Below are positions 1-7,827 of a stretch of DNA of 64,000 bases, piece by piece. Location: assembly GCA_030149815.1 (NCBI GenBank), contig JASLHI010000022.1, positions 1-64,000 on the forward strand, in the 5' to 3' direction. The notes under the pieces were generated by a model. The model was not told the DNA's origin and did not search any database. It worked only from the letters and a program-made list of their open reading frames with translations. Numbering within the stretch: the stretch's first letter is position 1; every line of letters begins with the position of its first letter. The position numbers were made by a program, and so were the translations under genes. The DNA is from Aquirhabdus sp. (lineage in GTDB: Bacteria > Pseudomonadota > Gammaproteobacteria > Pseudomonadales > Moraxellaceae).

Positions 1-84
1 GATCCCATCCCGAACTCAGAAGTGAAACCTCTTTGCGCCGATGGTAGTGTGGCATTCGCCATGTGAGAGTAGGGCATCCTCAGC
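1..84 (+). rRNA. 5S ribosomal RNA, 3' part
   Basis: The window opens inside a 5S rRNA. The conserved stretch CGAACTCAGAAGTGAAAC is followed by GCGCCGATGGTAGTGTGG and by ATGTGAGAGTAGG, which are the helix III, loop and 3' elements of gammaproteobacterial 5S rRNA. The 5' third lies before base 1, so an rRNA operon should lie just upstream. The exact mature 3' end is estimated. A strong intrinsic terminator follows about 14 bases later. Confidence 0.95.
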
Positions 85-97
85 TCATTTATTCCTA

Positions 98-131
98 AGC
101 CCCCCAACTTTAATTAGTTGGGGGGCTTTTA
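98..131 (+). terminator. rRNA operon intrinsic terminator
   Basis: A perfect 12-bp stem, AGCCCCCCAACT at 98-109 and AGTTGGGGGGCT at 116-127, with a six-base AT loop, is followed by TTTTATTT. It sits just after the 5S rRNA and should end the ribosomal RNA transcript. Confidence 0.93.
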
Positions 132-206
132 TTTGGGGCTGAATTATAATAAAACAATTTTTTAGTAATTTTTTGACTGAAATTAATAATTAGAATTGAG
201 GGAAAT

Positions 207-656
207 ATGGAACAAATACAATCTACATATATACGTCAAGCGTGTATTTTTGACATTGACGCGATAGTTCCAATATTTGATGAATATCGTATATTTTATG
301 GTAATCCTAGTGATGTTGCGTTGGCTCGTAAATTTTTTCTTGAATGATTCCAACATAATCAATCAGTGATTTTTCTCGCGTTTACAGAGAATGACACAGC
401 TGTTGGCTTTGTTCAGCTTTATCCTAGTTTTTCTTCTGTTTCTGCTGAGCGAACATTCATTCTTAATGATCTTTTTGTTATGGCGAATGTTAGACGTTCA
501 GGAGTTGCGGCGTTACTTTTGGATGCTACTGTGAACTATGGTAAGGCTGTTGGAGCAATTCGACTGTCGTTACCGACGGCAATAACTAATGAGGCAGCAC
601 AAGCGCTGTATTCATCTGAAGGGTGGGTGGTGGGTGCGAGATACTCAGTTTTATAA
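207..656 (+). pseudogene. GNAT-family N-acetyltransferase interrupted by one in-frame TGA
   Basis: Reading from ATG 207, preceded by GAGGG at 198-202, gives an N-terminal acetyltransferase segment that stops at TGA 345-347, codon 47. The same frame then continues without a shift to TAA 654-656. The whole reading is about 149 codons, the usual size of a small GNAT enzyme. The second part contains the segment LNDLFVMANVRRSGVAALL, which matches the acetyl-CoA binding region (motif A, V-x-x-x-x-R-x-x-G-V/I-A). The simplest explanation is one CGA (Arg) to TGA change. A weak restart at GTG 366 could yield a 96-residue C-terminal piece, but that lacks the first strands of the fold. Selenocysteine is unlikely because the family has no Sec position here and no hairpin is evident. 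Confidence 0.8.
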
Positions 657-690
657 TTATGCGATAGCACTATAAGCTTAGAAATTATGT

Positions 691-721
691 AACTTCACCA
701 ATCAGATTGGTTGGTGAAGTT
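691..721. terminator. Inverted repeat between convergent genes
   Basis: Perfect 11-bp arms AACTTCACCAA (691-701) and TTGGTGAAGTT (711-721) enclose a nine-base loop. It lies between the broken acetyltransferase and the convergent hydrolase gene. No clean T-run follows on either strand, so termination is probable but not certain. Confidence 0.55.
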
Positions 722-743
722 GTTGCATGCATTTTTACTTTGA

Positions 744-1673
744 TTAAGCGACGACTTTCAAATTCTCCAGCTTCTCTAAATCACCAGATTCTTGAGCTAT
801 TACCCATTCACTGATCCATTCGGCAATTTTCTTGGATTCGTTGAGAATTGACCAGTGCCCTCCATCGAGCTCTCTGCGGTAGAGATCTTTAACCCAGTGG
901 GTGAGATCGTCAAATAAGAACGCATTCACATAGAGGTCTTTTTTAAGAACAATCAGATGGACAGGGCAATGCGCGTATCTTTCTTTTGGCATAGTCATCT
1001 TGCTGATGAAATTTGCACGATAGAGACGTACGCCATATTGGCCGTCTTTGGTTTGTGTTGGGTTTGGATGCGGTTCACGAACCCCTTCACGAATTTCTAA
1101 ATATTTCGACCATTTATTCCCCAGCCCATTTTTCCAGATGAACTCAGGCAGCACTGGCAACTGAAACATCATGATGTACCAAGAACTAAACAGTTGCTTG
1201 ATTGCATTGTGTTTAGGATCGGTAGATGGGTGACGGAGTCGGCGCTGCATCCAGTGTCCAGCATGGTCAAGTGATGGGCCTGATAACGATGTATAAGATG
1301 CGATACGCCCTTTTAATCGATCGGTTGTGACGGATTCCCAGCTTTGAATGGAGCCCCAGTCATGTGCGACCAAGTGAAAGCGGCGATCAGGAATGACTGC
1401 ATCCACAACAGCTTTCAAATCTTGTGAGAGAAGATCGAGGCGATAATCTGAGATTTTTTTTGGAATATCTGATTGTCCAGCGCCGCGAACATCATAGGCG
1501 ATCACAAAGAATTTAGGTGCAAGTTGCTCAATGATGGGTAGCCATACGACATGAGAGTCTGGGTAGCCATGAACGAAGACGATAGGAGTGTTTTTAGGAT
1601 TACCCCATGTGATGGCATGTAAATTAACGTTATTCGCACCGCGAACAAATGAACTATTTGAAGGTGTTGTCAT
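744..1673 (-). CDS. Alpha/beta hydrolase, epoxide-hydrolase-like
   Basis: A 309-residue enzyme with the alpha/beta-hydrolase fold. HGYPD (35-39) is the HG-x-P oxyanion motif. HDWGS (104-108) is the nucleophile elbow with Asp rather than Ser, as in epoxide hydrolases and haloalkane dehalogenases. GGHW near the C terminus (about 271-274) supplies the catalytic His. The frame stays open upstream to a TTG at 1772, but ATG 1673 fits where family homology begins; neither start has a convincing ribosome site. No signal peptide, so probably cytoplasmic. The substrate cannot be told from sequence; epoxide hydrolase, dehalogenase or ester hydrolase are all possible. It is a single gene convergent with the broken acetyltransferase. 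Confidence 0.85.
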   Translation of the reverse strand: MTTPSNSSFVRGANNVNLHAITWGNPKNTPIVFVHGYPDSHVVWLPIIEQLAPKFFVIAYDVRGAGQSDIPKKISDYRLDLLSQDLKAVVDAVIPDRRFHLVAHDWGSIQSWESVTTDRLKGRIASYTSLSGPSLDHAGHWMQRRLRHPSTDPKHNAIKQLFSSWYIMMFQLPVLPEFIWKNGLGNKWSKYLEIREGVREPHPNPTQTKDGQYGVRLYRANFISKMTMPKERYAHCPVHLIVLKKDLYVNAFLFDDLTHWVKDLYRRELDGGHWSILNESKKIAEWISEWVIAQESGDLEKLENLKVVA

Positions 1674-1985
1674 AGTTAGAACTTGAAAATGGCTAATGTC
1701 ACCAATTATCACCTGAAAATGTGAGCTTTGGATAGAGGCAAAGCTATTGTGAAAAACTCTAAGTGATGGCAATTCAATTTGTTTAATCTATGAAACTTAT
1801 AGGATGAAGTCTGATTGTATTTTTATTTTAATTTTTGAGAACTGCTTAACAAGATTTTGGTTGCGAGATTTTGTTGTGCTTAGATACTACTTAAATAACA
1901 GTTGGCATCCCAGCATTAATCAGTTTAGTCTAGGGGTGCTGTTTGTTTGTCTTAAAACTTTAATAAATCTTAAGGATTGAAGATT
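1674..1985. other. Intergenic region, divergent promoters expected
   Basis: This stretch separates two divergent genes, so promoters on both strands are expected. It is AT-rich. The only clear signal is TAAGGA at 1971-1976, nine bases before ATG 1986. I see no repeat, RNA gene or credible small gene. Confidence 0.5.
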
Positions 1986-2465
1986 ATGAAAAAACTCATT
2001 GTTGCGGCAGTTTTGGTCGCTTCTTCATCAGCAGTGTTCGCAGATAGTGATATTGGTTGTGGACTCGGCACACAAGTTTGGCAAGGTCAGAAAGGGCTGC
2101 TTCCTAAAGTCTTTGGTGCAACAACCAACGGTACTTTTGGTAACCAAACATTCGGGATCACCTTTGGTACATTAGGTTGCCGTCAAAATGGCGTAGTCAC
2201 TGCATCCGCTCGTTTGGGCGAATTCATGGGTGAAAACCAAGAAAGCCTGGCACGCGATATGTCTGTCGGTCAAGGTGAGAGCTTAAATGTGTTGGCAAAT
2301 CTGATCGGTATTAAAGCTGAAGATAAAGCCACTTTCTTCAAAGCGACAAAAGATAATTTCAGCACAATTTATGCTGCAAATAATAAAACAACAGGTGATG
2401 TGCTTGCGTCATTACAAACTGTAATGGCTCAGAATTCAGCATTATCTATTTATAAACTGGCTTAA
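1986..2465 (+). CDS. DUF3015 family exported protein
   Basis: A 159-residue protein with a clear Sec signal peptide ending near ASSSAVFA/DS. The mature part begins with IGCGLG and carries a second Cys in TLGCRQNG, so a disulfide is likely; TNGTFGNQTFGITFGT is the Gly/Thr-rich block of the DUF3015 family. The protein should be periplasmic or surface-associated; the function of the family is unknown. ATG 1986 is chosen over the in-frame TTG 1977 because TAAGGA (1971-1976) is correctly spaced for it and the signal peptide then starts with MKKL. A terminator follows directly, so it is monocistronic. Confidence 0.88.
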   Translation: MKKLIVAAVLVASSSAVFADSDIGCGLGTQVWQGQKGLLPKVFGATTNGTFGNQTFGITFGTLGCRQNGVVTASARLGEFMGENQESLARDMSVGQGESLNVLANLIGIKAEDKATFFKATKDNFSTIYAANNKTTGDVLASLQTVMAQNSALSIYKLA

Positions 2466-2498
2466 GCCATTGTTCATTCAGATTTAAGAGATGTAAGA

Positions 2499-2524
2499 AG
2501 CTCCGTTTGATACGGGGCTTTTTT
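2499..2524 (+). terminator. Intrinsic terminator after DUF3015 gene
   Basis: AAGCTCCGT (2499-2507) pairs with ACGGGGCTT (2512-2520), with one wobble pair, and is followed by TTTTATG. Confidence 0.8.
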
Positions 2525-2606
2525 ATGAATTCGATGTTAATGCTGGATGATACATGCTGTTTTGTGCTGTGGTGTAAGCTTAAATTTATTGCTGTAATGG
2601 ACTGTT

Positions 2607-4532
2607 ATGAAGGGTATGGATACAACGCGGTTTTTGATCGGATTGATCTTTGTTCTGATTTTACCTAATGCTTATGCAGAGACGCTTTCGTCAACGAATG
2701 GCGATGTTCTTGCGTCTGCACTCGCACGTGCTAAAACATTGAATCTCGCGCATTCGCAATACTGGCAGCGTTTGATGTTTTACCGTAAAGACGGTCAAGG
2801 CGTAAAAAGTGCGGTCATGCAGTCGAGCTTTTTTCTGGCTCAAGATGGTCGAACGAATCCAGACGCGGAATTAGATGCGACGCTGCAAGGTTTATTTTCA
2901 CCGAACCTAGTTCATCCAGATGAATCCACAGCGTGTTTATTTCCTGTACGCCGTGATTGGTTGGTTGAGCAATTGCAGATTAAAGAAACAGATTTACCTG
3001 CAACGCCATGTCCTGCAATGTCACAGTGGCTGAACGGTATACAGCCTAGGCATGTGATGATGGTATTCAGTTCGGATTATATGAATAGTCCATCTTCGAT
3101 GTTTGGTCATACGCTGTTGCGGCTGGATCCTGATGATAATGAACAAACGCGATTGCTATCGTATGCGATTAATTATGCGGCGAATACGGATAATTCAAAT
3201 AGCGCGCTGTATGCACTCAAGGGTCTGACGGGGGTGTATCCTGGTGCTTACTCGATCATGCCGTATTATGAAAAAGTCAAAGAATATAATGATTTTGAGA
3301 GTCGAGATCTCTGGGAATATCGACTTAAATTGACGCCTGATGAGAGCCTGCGGCTGACAAAACGAGTTTGGGAATTGCGTTTTGTCAGTTTTCCTTATTA
3401 TTTCTTGCACTCTAATTGTTCTTATCAGTTATTGAGCTTATTAGAGATTGCGAGACCTTCATTATCATTGCAACAGCAATTTCCTGTGTATGCCATTCCG
3501 ACGGATACGTTACGTGCAAGCTTACTAAATGGGGATTTATTAGATAAAGTGACGTATCGCCCTGCATTTGTCAGTCGGTTGAATGCACAGGCTGATCATG
3601 CATCACCACAAACGATTGCAGCAGCTAAAGCATTAATAGTTCACCCTGATGTAGAGGTGAAAAATCTTGAACCTCAGCAGCAAGCACGTGCACTCGAGAT
3701 GGCAAGTGATTATCTCTATGAACGTTTTGTTGCGCATGAGATTAATCCTGATTTTGCGCGTCCAGCGATGCGTGATCTGCTGATTAGACGCAGCAAAATA
3801 GATGTTCCTGATCAACGTGTGATTATGCCAACACCTACAGTGGATCCATCGCAAGGTCATCCGACGAGTCGGATTGCGGTCGTGGGTGGAGAGTCGGCTG
3901 GTCGCGGTTTTGCGGATCTTGAATGGCGCCCTGCCTACCATGATTTATTAGATTCTGTCGGAGGTTATCGAAGTGGAGCTGCAATCAACTTTTTGCAGAC
4001 GGGTGTCAGAATCCAAGATGATCGTTTTTCACTAGAAAAACTGACGTTAATTTCGATTGACTCGCTGAGTCCAATTACTGATTTTTTTACACCGTTGTCG
4101 TGGAATCTGGTTGTAAGCATGAGACAAGTGCCAGAAAGCAGTGGACATTTCAGCACTGACAAAACGCATGCGGTGAGTTATGTGCAAGGTGGGGATGGCT
4201 TTTCTTGGCAATTGGGCTCTGCACTCTGTTATGGCTTGGCAAGTGCTGCATTGGAAGCTGGGCGTGCATTGGACAAAGGGTGGCGTGTTGGTGCAGGACC
4301 CACTGTCGGATGCTTATGGAATTTACCGTACTTTAGCTTACAACTGCAAAATGCCACTGATTTTTGGCAAGATGATCATACTTGGCAGAATCAGTGGCAA
4401 GTTGGGGCACAGATTCCTTTACATACAGGCTCGCCAGATCATCAACAGGCGGTTAGAGTTTCTTGGCAACAAACTCAACAAGGCAGTTTGCGGTATCAGG
4501 AAGCCAGTGCGGCATGGCTATTATATTTTTAA
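2607..4532 (+). CDS. DUF4105 (Lnb N-terminal-like) exported protein
   Basis: A 641-residue protein with an N-terminal signal peptide ending near PNAYA/ETL. The central part holds the two hallmarks of the DUF4105 domain: FGHTLLR (about residues 167-173) and HSNCSYQLL (about 265-273). These suggest a Cys/His active site facing the periplasm. Related domains occur in Lnb-type lipoprotein acyltransferases, but that activity is not established for this long proteobacterial form. The C-terminal 200 residues look like an outer-membrane-style beta domain, with alternating polar and aromatic residues and a final WLLYF. ATG 2607 is used; ATG 2616 is an alternative, and neither has a strong ribosome site. 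Confidence 0.8.
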   Translation: MKGMDTTRFLIGLIFVLILPNAYAETLSSTNGDVLASALARAKTLNLAHSQYWQRLMFYRKDGQGVKSAVMQSSFFLAQDGRTNPDAELDATLQGLFSPNLVHPDESTACLFPVRRDWLVEQLQIKETDLPATPCPAMSQWLNGIQPRHVMMVFSSDYMNSPSSMFGHTLLRLDPDDNEQTRLLSYAINYAANTDNSNSALYALKGLTGVYPGAYSIMPYYEKVKEYNDFESRDLWEYRLKLTPDESLRLTKRVWELRFVSFPYYFLHSNCSYQLLSLLEIARPSLSLQQQFPVYAIPTDTLRASLLNGDLLDKVTYRPAFVSRLNAQADHASPQTIAAAKALIVHPDVEVKNLEPQQQARALEMASDYLYERFVAHEINPDFARPAMRDLLIRRSKIDVPDQRVIMPTPTVDPSQGHPTSRIAVVGGESAGRGFADLEWRPAYHDLLDSVGGYRSGAAINFLQTGVRIQDDRFSLEKLTLISIDSLSPITDFFTPLSWNLVVSMRQVPESSGHFSTDKTHAVSYVQGGDGFSWQLGSALCYGLASAALEAGRALDKGWRVGAGPTVGCLWNLPYFSLQLQNATDFWQDDHTWQNQWQVGAQIPLHTGSPDHQQAVRVSWQQTQQGSLRYQEASAAWLLYF

Positions 4533-4637
4533 GAAGCTTTCATTTAAGTCGTTTTTAAATATGCTTATTCAGATCGTCTATGAAGTGAGCATTTATTTCG
4601 TTATATAGTGGTCTAACTTTTTTGGTATGAAAATAAT

Positions 4638-6092
4638 ATGACGCCTACAGATCGATCTTTCCTTGGACACCCACGGGCGCTTGCATCATTGTTTGCGACA
4701 GAGCTATGGGAGCGTTTTTCCTATTATGGGATTCGTCCGCTGCTGATTTTATTTATGACTGCGACGTTGACCACAGGAGGCTACGGATTTGATCGACCTA
4801 CGGCAGGCGCGATTGTTGGGATGTTTGCAGGCTCTGTCTATTTAGCGACACTTCCTGGAGGTTGGCTTGCTGACAGAGTGTTTGGACAGGCGCGTGCGAT
4901 GTGGTGGGGCTGTATTCTGATTGCGCTTGGACATTTGAGTATTGCTCTATCGATGGAGTGGGGCAAGCCGCTGTTTTTTGAAGGTCTAGGCTTGATTGTT
5001 CTGGGTACAGGACTGTTTAAGACGTGTGCGTCGGTTATGGTTGGGCGATTGTATGCGCCTGATGATCCACGTCGTGATGGTGGTTATTCCATTTTCTATA
5101 TGGGGATTAATCTTGGAGCTGTTGTTGCGCCGCTGTTGACGGGACTTCTATCTGAACGATTAGGTTGGGCGTGGGGATTTGGTGCAGGTGGATTAGGAAT
5201 GCTGGTCGCGTTGTTGATCTATCGGTTTGCTGCGAAAGCCACGTTTGATCGACTGGCTAATGATCTACCAACAGTTTCTTCATCGGCAATTATTAAAATT
5301 TTGATCTGTTTATTGCTGGTGATTTCAGCCATTGTAGGCTTAGTATCGATGTACTCTGCAGTGGTTCTTGCGGATGGTATGACCTATTTTTTAGCGGCGA
5401 CAGTGTTTATTTATATGACGTGGTTGCTGGGTTTTGGTGGGTTGACGACGGAAGAAAAAAAACGGGTATTGCTGTGTCTGATTATTTTTATTGCAGGGAC
5501 GGTGTTCTGGTCTGCGAATGAGCAACAACCCACAGCATTGAACTTATTTGCCAAGGATTTTACCGATAAAAATATTGCGGGTTTTATCATTCCAATCTTA
5601 TGGTTCCAGTCGATTAATCCGATTTCGATTATTGTCTTTGCGCCGATTTTCGGCGTGTTATGGCGTTATTGGCCTTCACGCGAGTTATCTGCAAGTTTAG
5701 GCAAGTTTGCGTTAGGTATGCTGATTTGCGCGGTTGCTTTTGGTTTGATGTATGTTGCGTCGAATAAAATTCTTGCGGGTCAGCATCAGGTTTCACCACT
5801 GTGGTTGATTGCGACGTATGTATTGTCTGCCATTGCCGAGTTGTGTGTGAGTCCAATTGCTTTGGCGGCGATGACACTGGTTGCACCACGGCGTTTACAA
5901 GGGCAAATGATGGGTTTGTGGTTTATGTCGTCGGCATTGGGAAATCTAATTGCAGGGATTACGGGTGGTCATGTCAATCCAGAGAATCTAGCAGATATGC
6001 CTGCATTGTTTGGGCGGACGACAATTTCATTATTGATCGTAGCAGTTGTGCTGCTGGGATTAGCGCCAGTGATGAAACGGTGGATAAGATGA
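4638..6092 (+). CDS. POT/PTR-family proton-coupled oligopeptide transporter
   Basis: A 484-residue inner-membrane carrier of the major facilitator superfamily with about 12-14 hydrophobic helices. ELWERFSYYG near residues 22-31 is the ExxERFxYYG motif of proton-dependent oligopeptide transporters and includes proton-coupling residues. GGWLADRVFGQARA is the loop 2-3 signature. It should import di- or tripeptides with protons. The ribosome site is weak. A gene for a small membrane protein begins nine bases after the stop and may be co-transcribed. Confidence 0.9.
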   Translation: MTPTDRSFLGHPRALASLFATELWERFSYYGIRPLLILFMTATLTTGGYGFDRPTAGAIVGMFAGSVYLATLPGGWLADRVFGQARAMWWGCILIALGHLSIALSMEWGKPLFFEGLGLIVLGTGLFKTCASVMVGRLYAPDDPRRDGGYSIFYMGINLGAVVAPLLTGLLSERLGWAWGFGAGGLGMLVALLIYRFAAKATFDRLANDLPTVSSSAIIKILICLLLVISAIVGLVSMYSAVVLADGMTYFLAATVFIYMTWLLGFGGLTTEEKKRVLLCLIIFIAGTVFWSANEQQPTALNLFAKDFTDKNIAGFIIPILWFQSINPISIIVFAPIFGVLWRYWPSRELSASLGKFALGMLICAVAFGLMYVASNKILAGQHQVSPLWLIATYVLSAIAELCVSPIALAAMTLVAPRRLQGQMMGLWFMSSALGNLIAGITGGHVNPENLADMPALFGRTTISLLIVAVVLLGLAPVMKRWIR

Positions 6093-6101
6093 GACAAACT
6101 T

Positions 6102-6707
6102 ATGCAAAATAATGATAAGTTTGGCTGGAAAAATTACGCTATCTCAATCGTGATCATGTATGAGTGGTGTCGCATGTTGGGTTTTGTATTTATCACGCTC
6201 GACTCTTTATATATCGTCATAATGTTGTATTTTGTAACACTATACTTGTCTTATCGGGTTAAGCAAAGGTTACCTAGAATTATAGTTTTTTTTGGAGTAA
6301 TTCTTGCCACACTAATTATGTTTGTTGTATTGGAAAAAAGCCGACCATACATACCTTTCTATGAAATTTCTTCAGGTTATCCAATATTTATCCAATTTAT
6401 ATATTTGTTTTATCCGGCAGTTTTGGGTGCTTTAACTGTTATCTTAATTTTCTTTTATCCTCTCAATAAGTTATTTCAAGAAAAAAGTCGATTTTGTGTA
6501 TGGGGATTGACTGCTTTACTCTTCTTTATGATCTATATTTGTACTGGAAGAGATACATTTTGGTCTAGTGATACTCCATCATTCATCAGACTAGACTATG
6601 CAATCATGATATTTTCTCCAATATTAATTTGGTTTTTAGTCGCGCAAATCTCGAAGATACTGAATTTTCCTAAAAAGCAGATTCAAGAAATTGAATCTGC
6701 GGCTTAA
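6102..6707 (+). CDS. Hypothetical multi-pass membrane protein
   Basis: A 201-residue protein with about five predicted membrane helices (roughly residues 22-50, 56-75, 90-115, 125-145 and 163-185) and a short charged C-terminal tail, FPKKQIQEIESAA. No family is recognised. It is more AT-rich than its neighbours. It starts nine bases after the peptide transporter stop, without a strong ribosome site. Its last codons contain a perfect hairpin that seems to serve as a terminator for the gene on the opposite strand. Confidence 0.6.
   Translation: MQNNDKFGWKNYAISIVIMYEWCRMLGFVFITLDSLYIVIMLYFVTLYLSYRVKQRLPRIIVFFGVILATLIMFVVLEKSRPYIPFYEISSGYPIFIQFIYLFYPAVLGALTVILIFFYPLNKLFQEKSRFCVWGLTALLFFMIYICTGRDTFWSSDTPSFIRLDYAIMIFSPILIWFLVAQISKILNFPKKQIQEIESAA
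6672..6700 (-). terminator. Terminator for the SDR gene, inside the opposing gene's 3' end
   Basis: GCAGATTCAA (6677-6686), loop GAAA, TTGAATCTGC (6691-6700) is a perfect 10-bp stem. Read on the minus strand it is followed at once by TTTTTA, as expected for an intrinsic terminator of the gene ending at 6722. It overlaps the last codons of the plus-strand membrane-protein gene. Confidence 0.72.
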
Positions 6708-6721
6708 TAAATCAAATGAAA

Positions 6722-7507
6722 TCAATCCAAAGGATTAATCCTTCCCAGCGCATAGCGCACACGTTCAGGCAGTCGCTTGCTCATGACAGCAATCGCATTA
6801 TTCAGTGTGCCTGGCATACAGACGACTTGCCCTGAATTCACAGCTTTCCAACTTGCACTGACGACATCTGTGGCATCTGACCAAAGGATTTCTGGGATCA
6901 TTTTGGCTTTTTCCGCGACATTCATCACGTCGTGAAATTCGGTGTGAGTAAAACCTGGACACAGTGCAGTGACGCGAATACCTTGACTACGGACATCCAT
7001 ATCTAGTGATTGGGAAAAGCTCAAGACATATTGCTTAATCGCCGAGTACATCGTGCCTTTACCCGGAGGTGCAAAAGCGGCAAGCGATGAGACATTAATG
7101 ATCCGTCCCCATTGTTTTTCAGTCATATAGGGTAAAACGGCATGACAGAGTTCAGTCACAGCATTCACCATCACTTGGAGCTGCGCTTGCACAACTTGAG
7201 GAGTTTGTTGACTAAAACTTTCTTTGGGTGAATAACCGGCGTTATTGATCAAGATATCAATCGATAAGTCACGCGTCGCAATTTCATCCATGAGTTCAGC
7301 AACTGCACCGACTTCCGCTAAGTCACAGCTGATTGCTTCCATTCGCTGTGGATATTGGGTCTGAAGTTCAGCAATTAAGTCTTCCAAACGATCTAAACGG
7401 CGAGCGACAAGAACGAGTTGATGTCCTTCAGCAGCCAGCTGTCTGGCAAATTCAGCACCTAATCCACTGGAAGCACCTGTAATCAGCGCTGTGTGTTGGG
7501 TTGTCAT
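6722..7507 (-). CDS. Short-chain dehydrogenase/reductase
   Basis: A 261-residue classical SDR. TGASSGLG (about 10-17) is the Rossmann cofactor loop, NNAG the structural motif, and a Ser followed by YSAIK gives the catalytic Ser-Tyr-Lys set; the segment after it, LCPGFTHTEF, is typical of fatty-acyl or ketone-type reductases. Arg residues after strand 2 (VARRLDRL) suggest NADP(H). ATG 7507 has GAGGA eight bases upstream; the frame is open 54 bases further but without a ribosome site. The substrate is unknown. It diverges from fadBA across a 320-base control region. Confidence 0.88.
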   Translation of the reverse strand: MTTQHTALITGASSGLGAEFARQLAAEGHQLVLVARRLDRLEDLIAELQTQYPQRMEAISCDLAEVGAVAELMDEIATRDLSIDILINNAGYSPKESFSQQTPQVVQAQLQVMVNAVTELCHAVLPYMTEKQWGRIINVSSLAAFAPPGKGTMYSAIKQYVLSFSQSLDMDVRSQGIRVTALCPGFTHTEFHDVMNVAEKAKMIPEILWSDATDVVSASWKAVNSGQVVCMPGTLNNAIAVMSKRLPERVRYALGRINPLD

Positions 7508-7827
7508 GGAAATCATCCTCGCTTGTTCGAAAGTGGCATAGCTGTTTTCATCAGAAAACATTAGAATCTCGCTCGTTGTTAGAGAGTATAGGGATAAGAT
7601 GGTGGTTTTGCTGGAGCAGAATCGCGCTCTAAGACGTTAGAAAAATATTTTGTGACCTTAGCGTCACAGCTTATATACACGTAAAAGCATTACAGCGTCA
7701 TTGTCTTGGCGTACACTCTACACAGTTTTTTTGCGGCTGGGCGATTTTCGCGCGGCAACAAAAATAAAAGCAGATTTGTTTCACCAATTTTTTTGCTGTT
7801 TCACTTCCTACTTCAGGAGCTCTAGGC
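7508..7827. other. SDR-fadBA divergent control region
   Basis: This stretch holds a likely fadBA promoter with an overlapping inverted repeat (7650-7679), two GTTTCAC elements 20 bases apart (7778-7784 and 7798-7804), and the fadB ribosome site AGGAG at 7815-7819. No open frame or RNA gene is supported. Confidence 0.6.
7650..7679 (+). promoter_or_regulatory. Candidate fadBA promoter with operator-like inverted repeat
   Basis: TTGTGA (7650-7655), an 18-base spacer and TATACA (7674-7679) resemble a sigma-70 promoter. TGTGAC-CTTAGC-GTCACA (7651-7668), a perfect 6-6-6 inverted repeat, overlaps the -35 element and most of the spacer, a position suited to repression. The regulator is unknown. TGTGA and TCACA resemble Crp half-sites, but the spacing is 8 rather than 6. 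Confidence 0.5.

Noticed and set aside
345..347. TGA as a selenocysteine codon
   Set aside because: GNAT enzymes have no Sec at this place and no SECIS-like hairpin follows.
365..656. The downstream half of the acetyltransferase as an independent gene
   Set aside because: Weak GTG start, no ribosome site, and the N-terminal half of the fold is in frame just upstream.
7651..7668. Canonical Crp site before fadB
   Set aside because: TGTGA and TCACA are 8 rather than 6 bases apart, so it was kept only as an unassigned inverted repeat.
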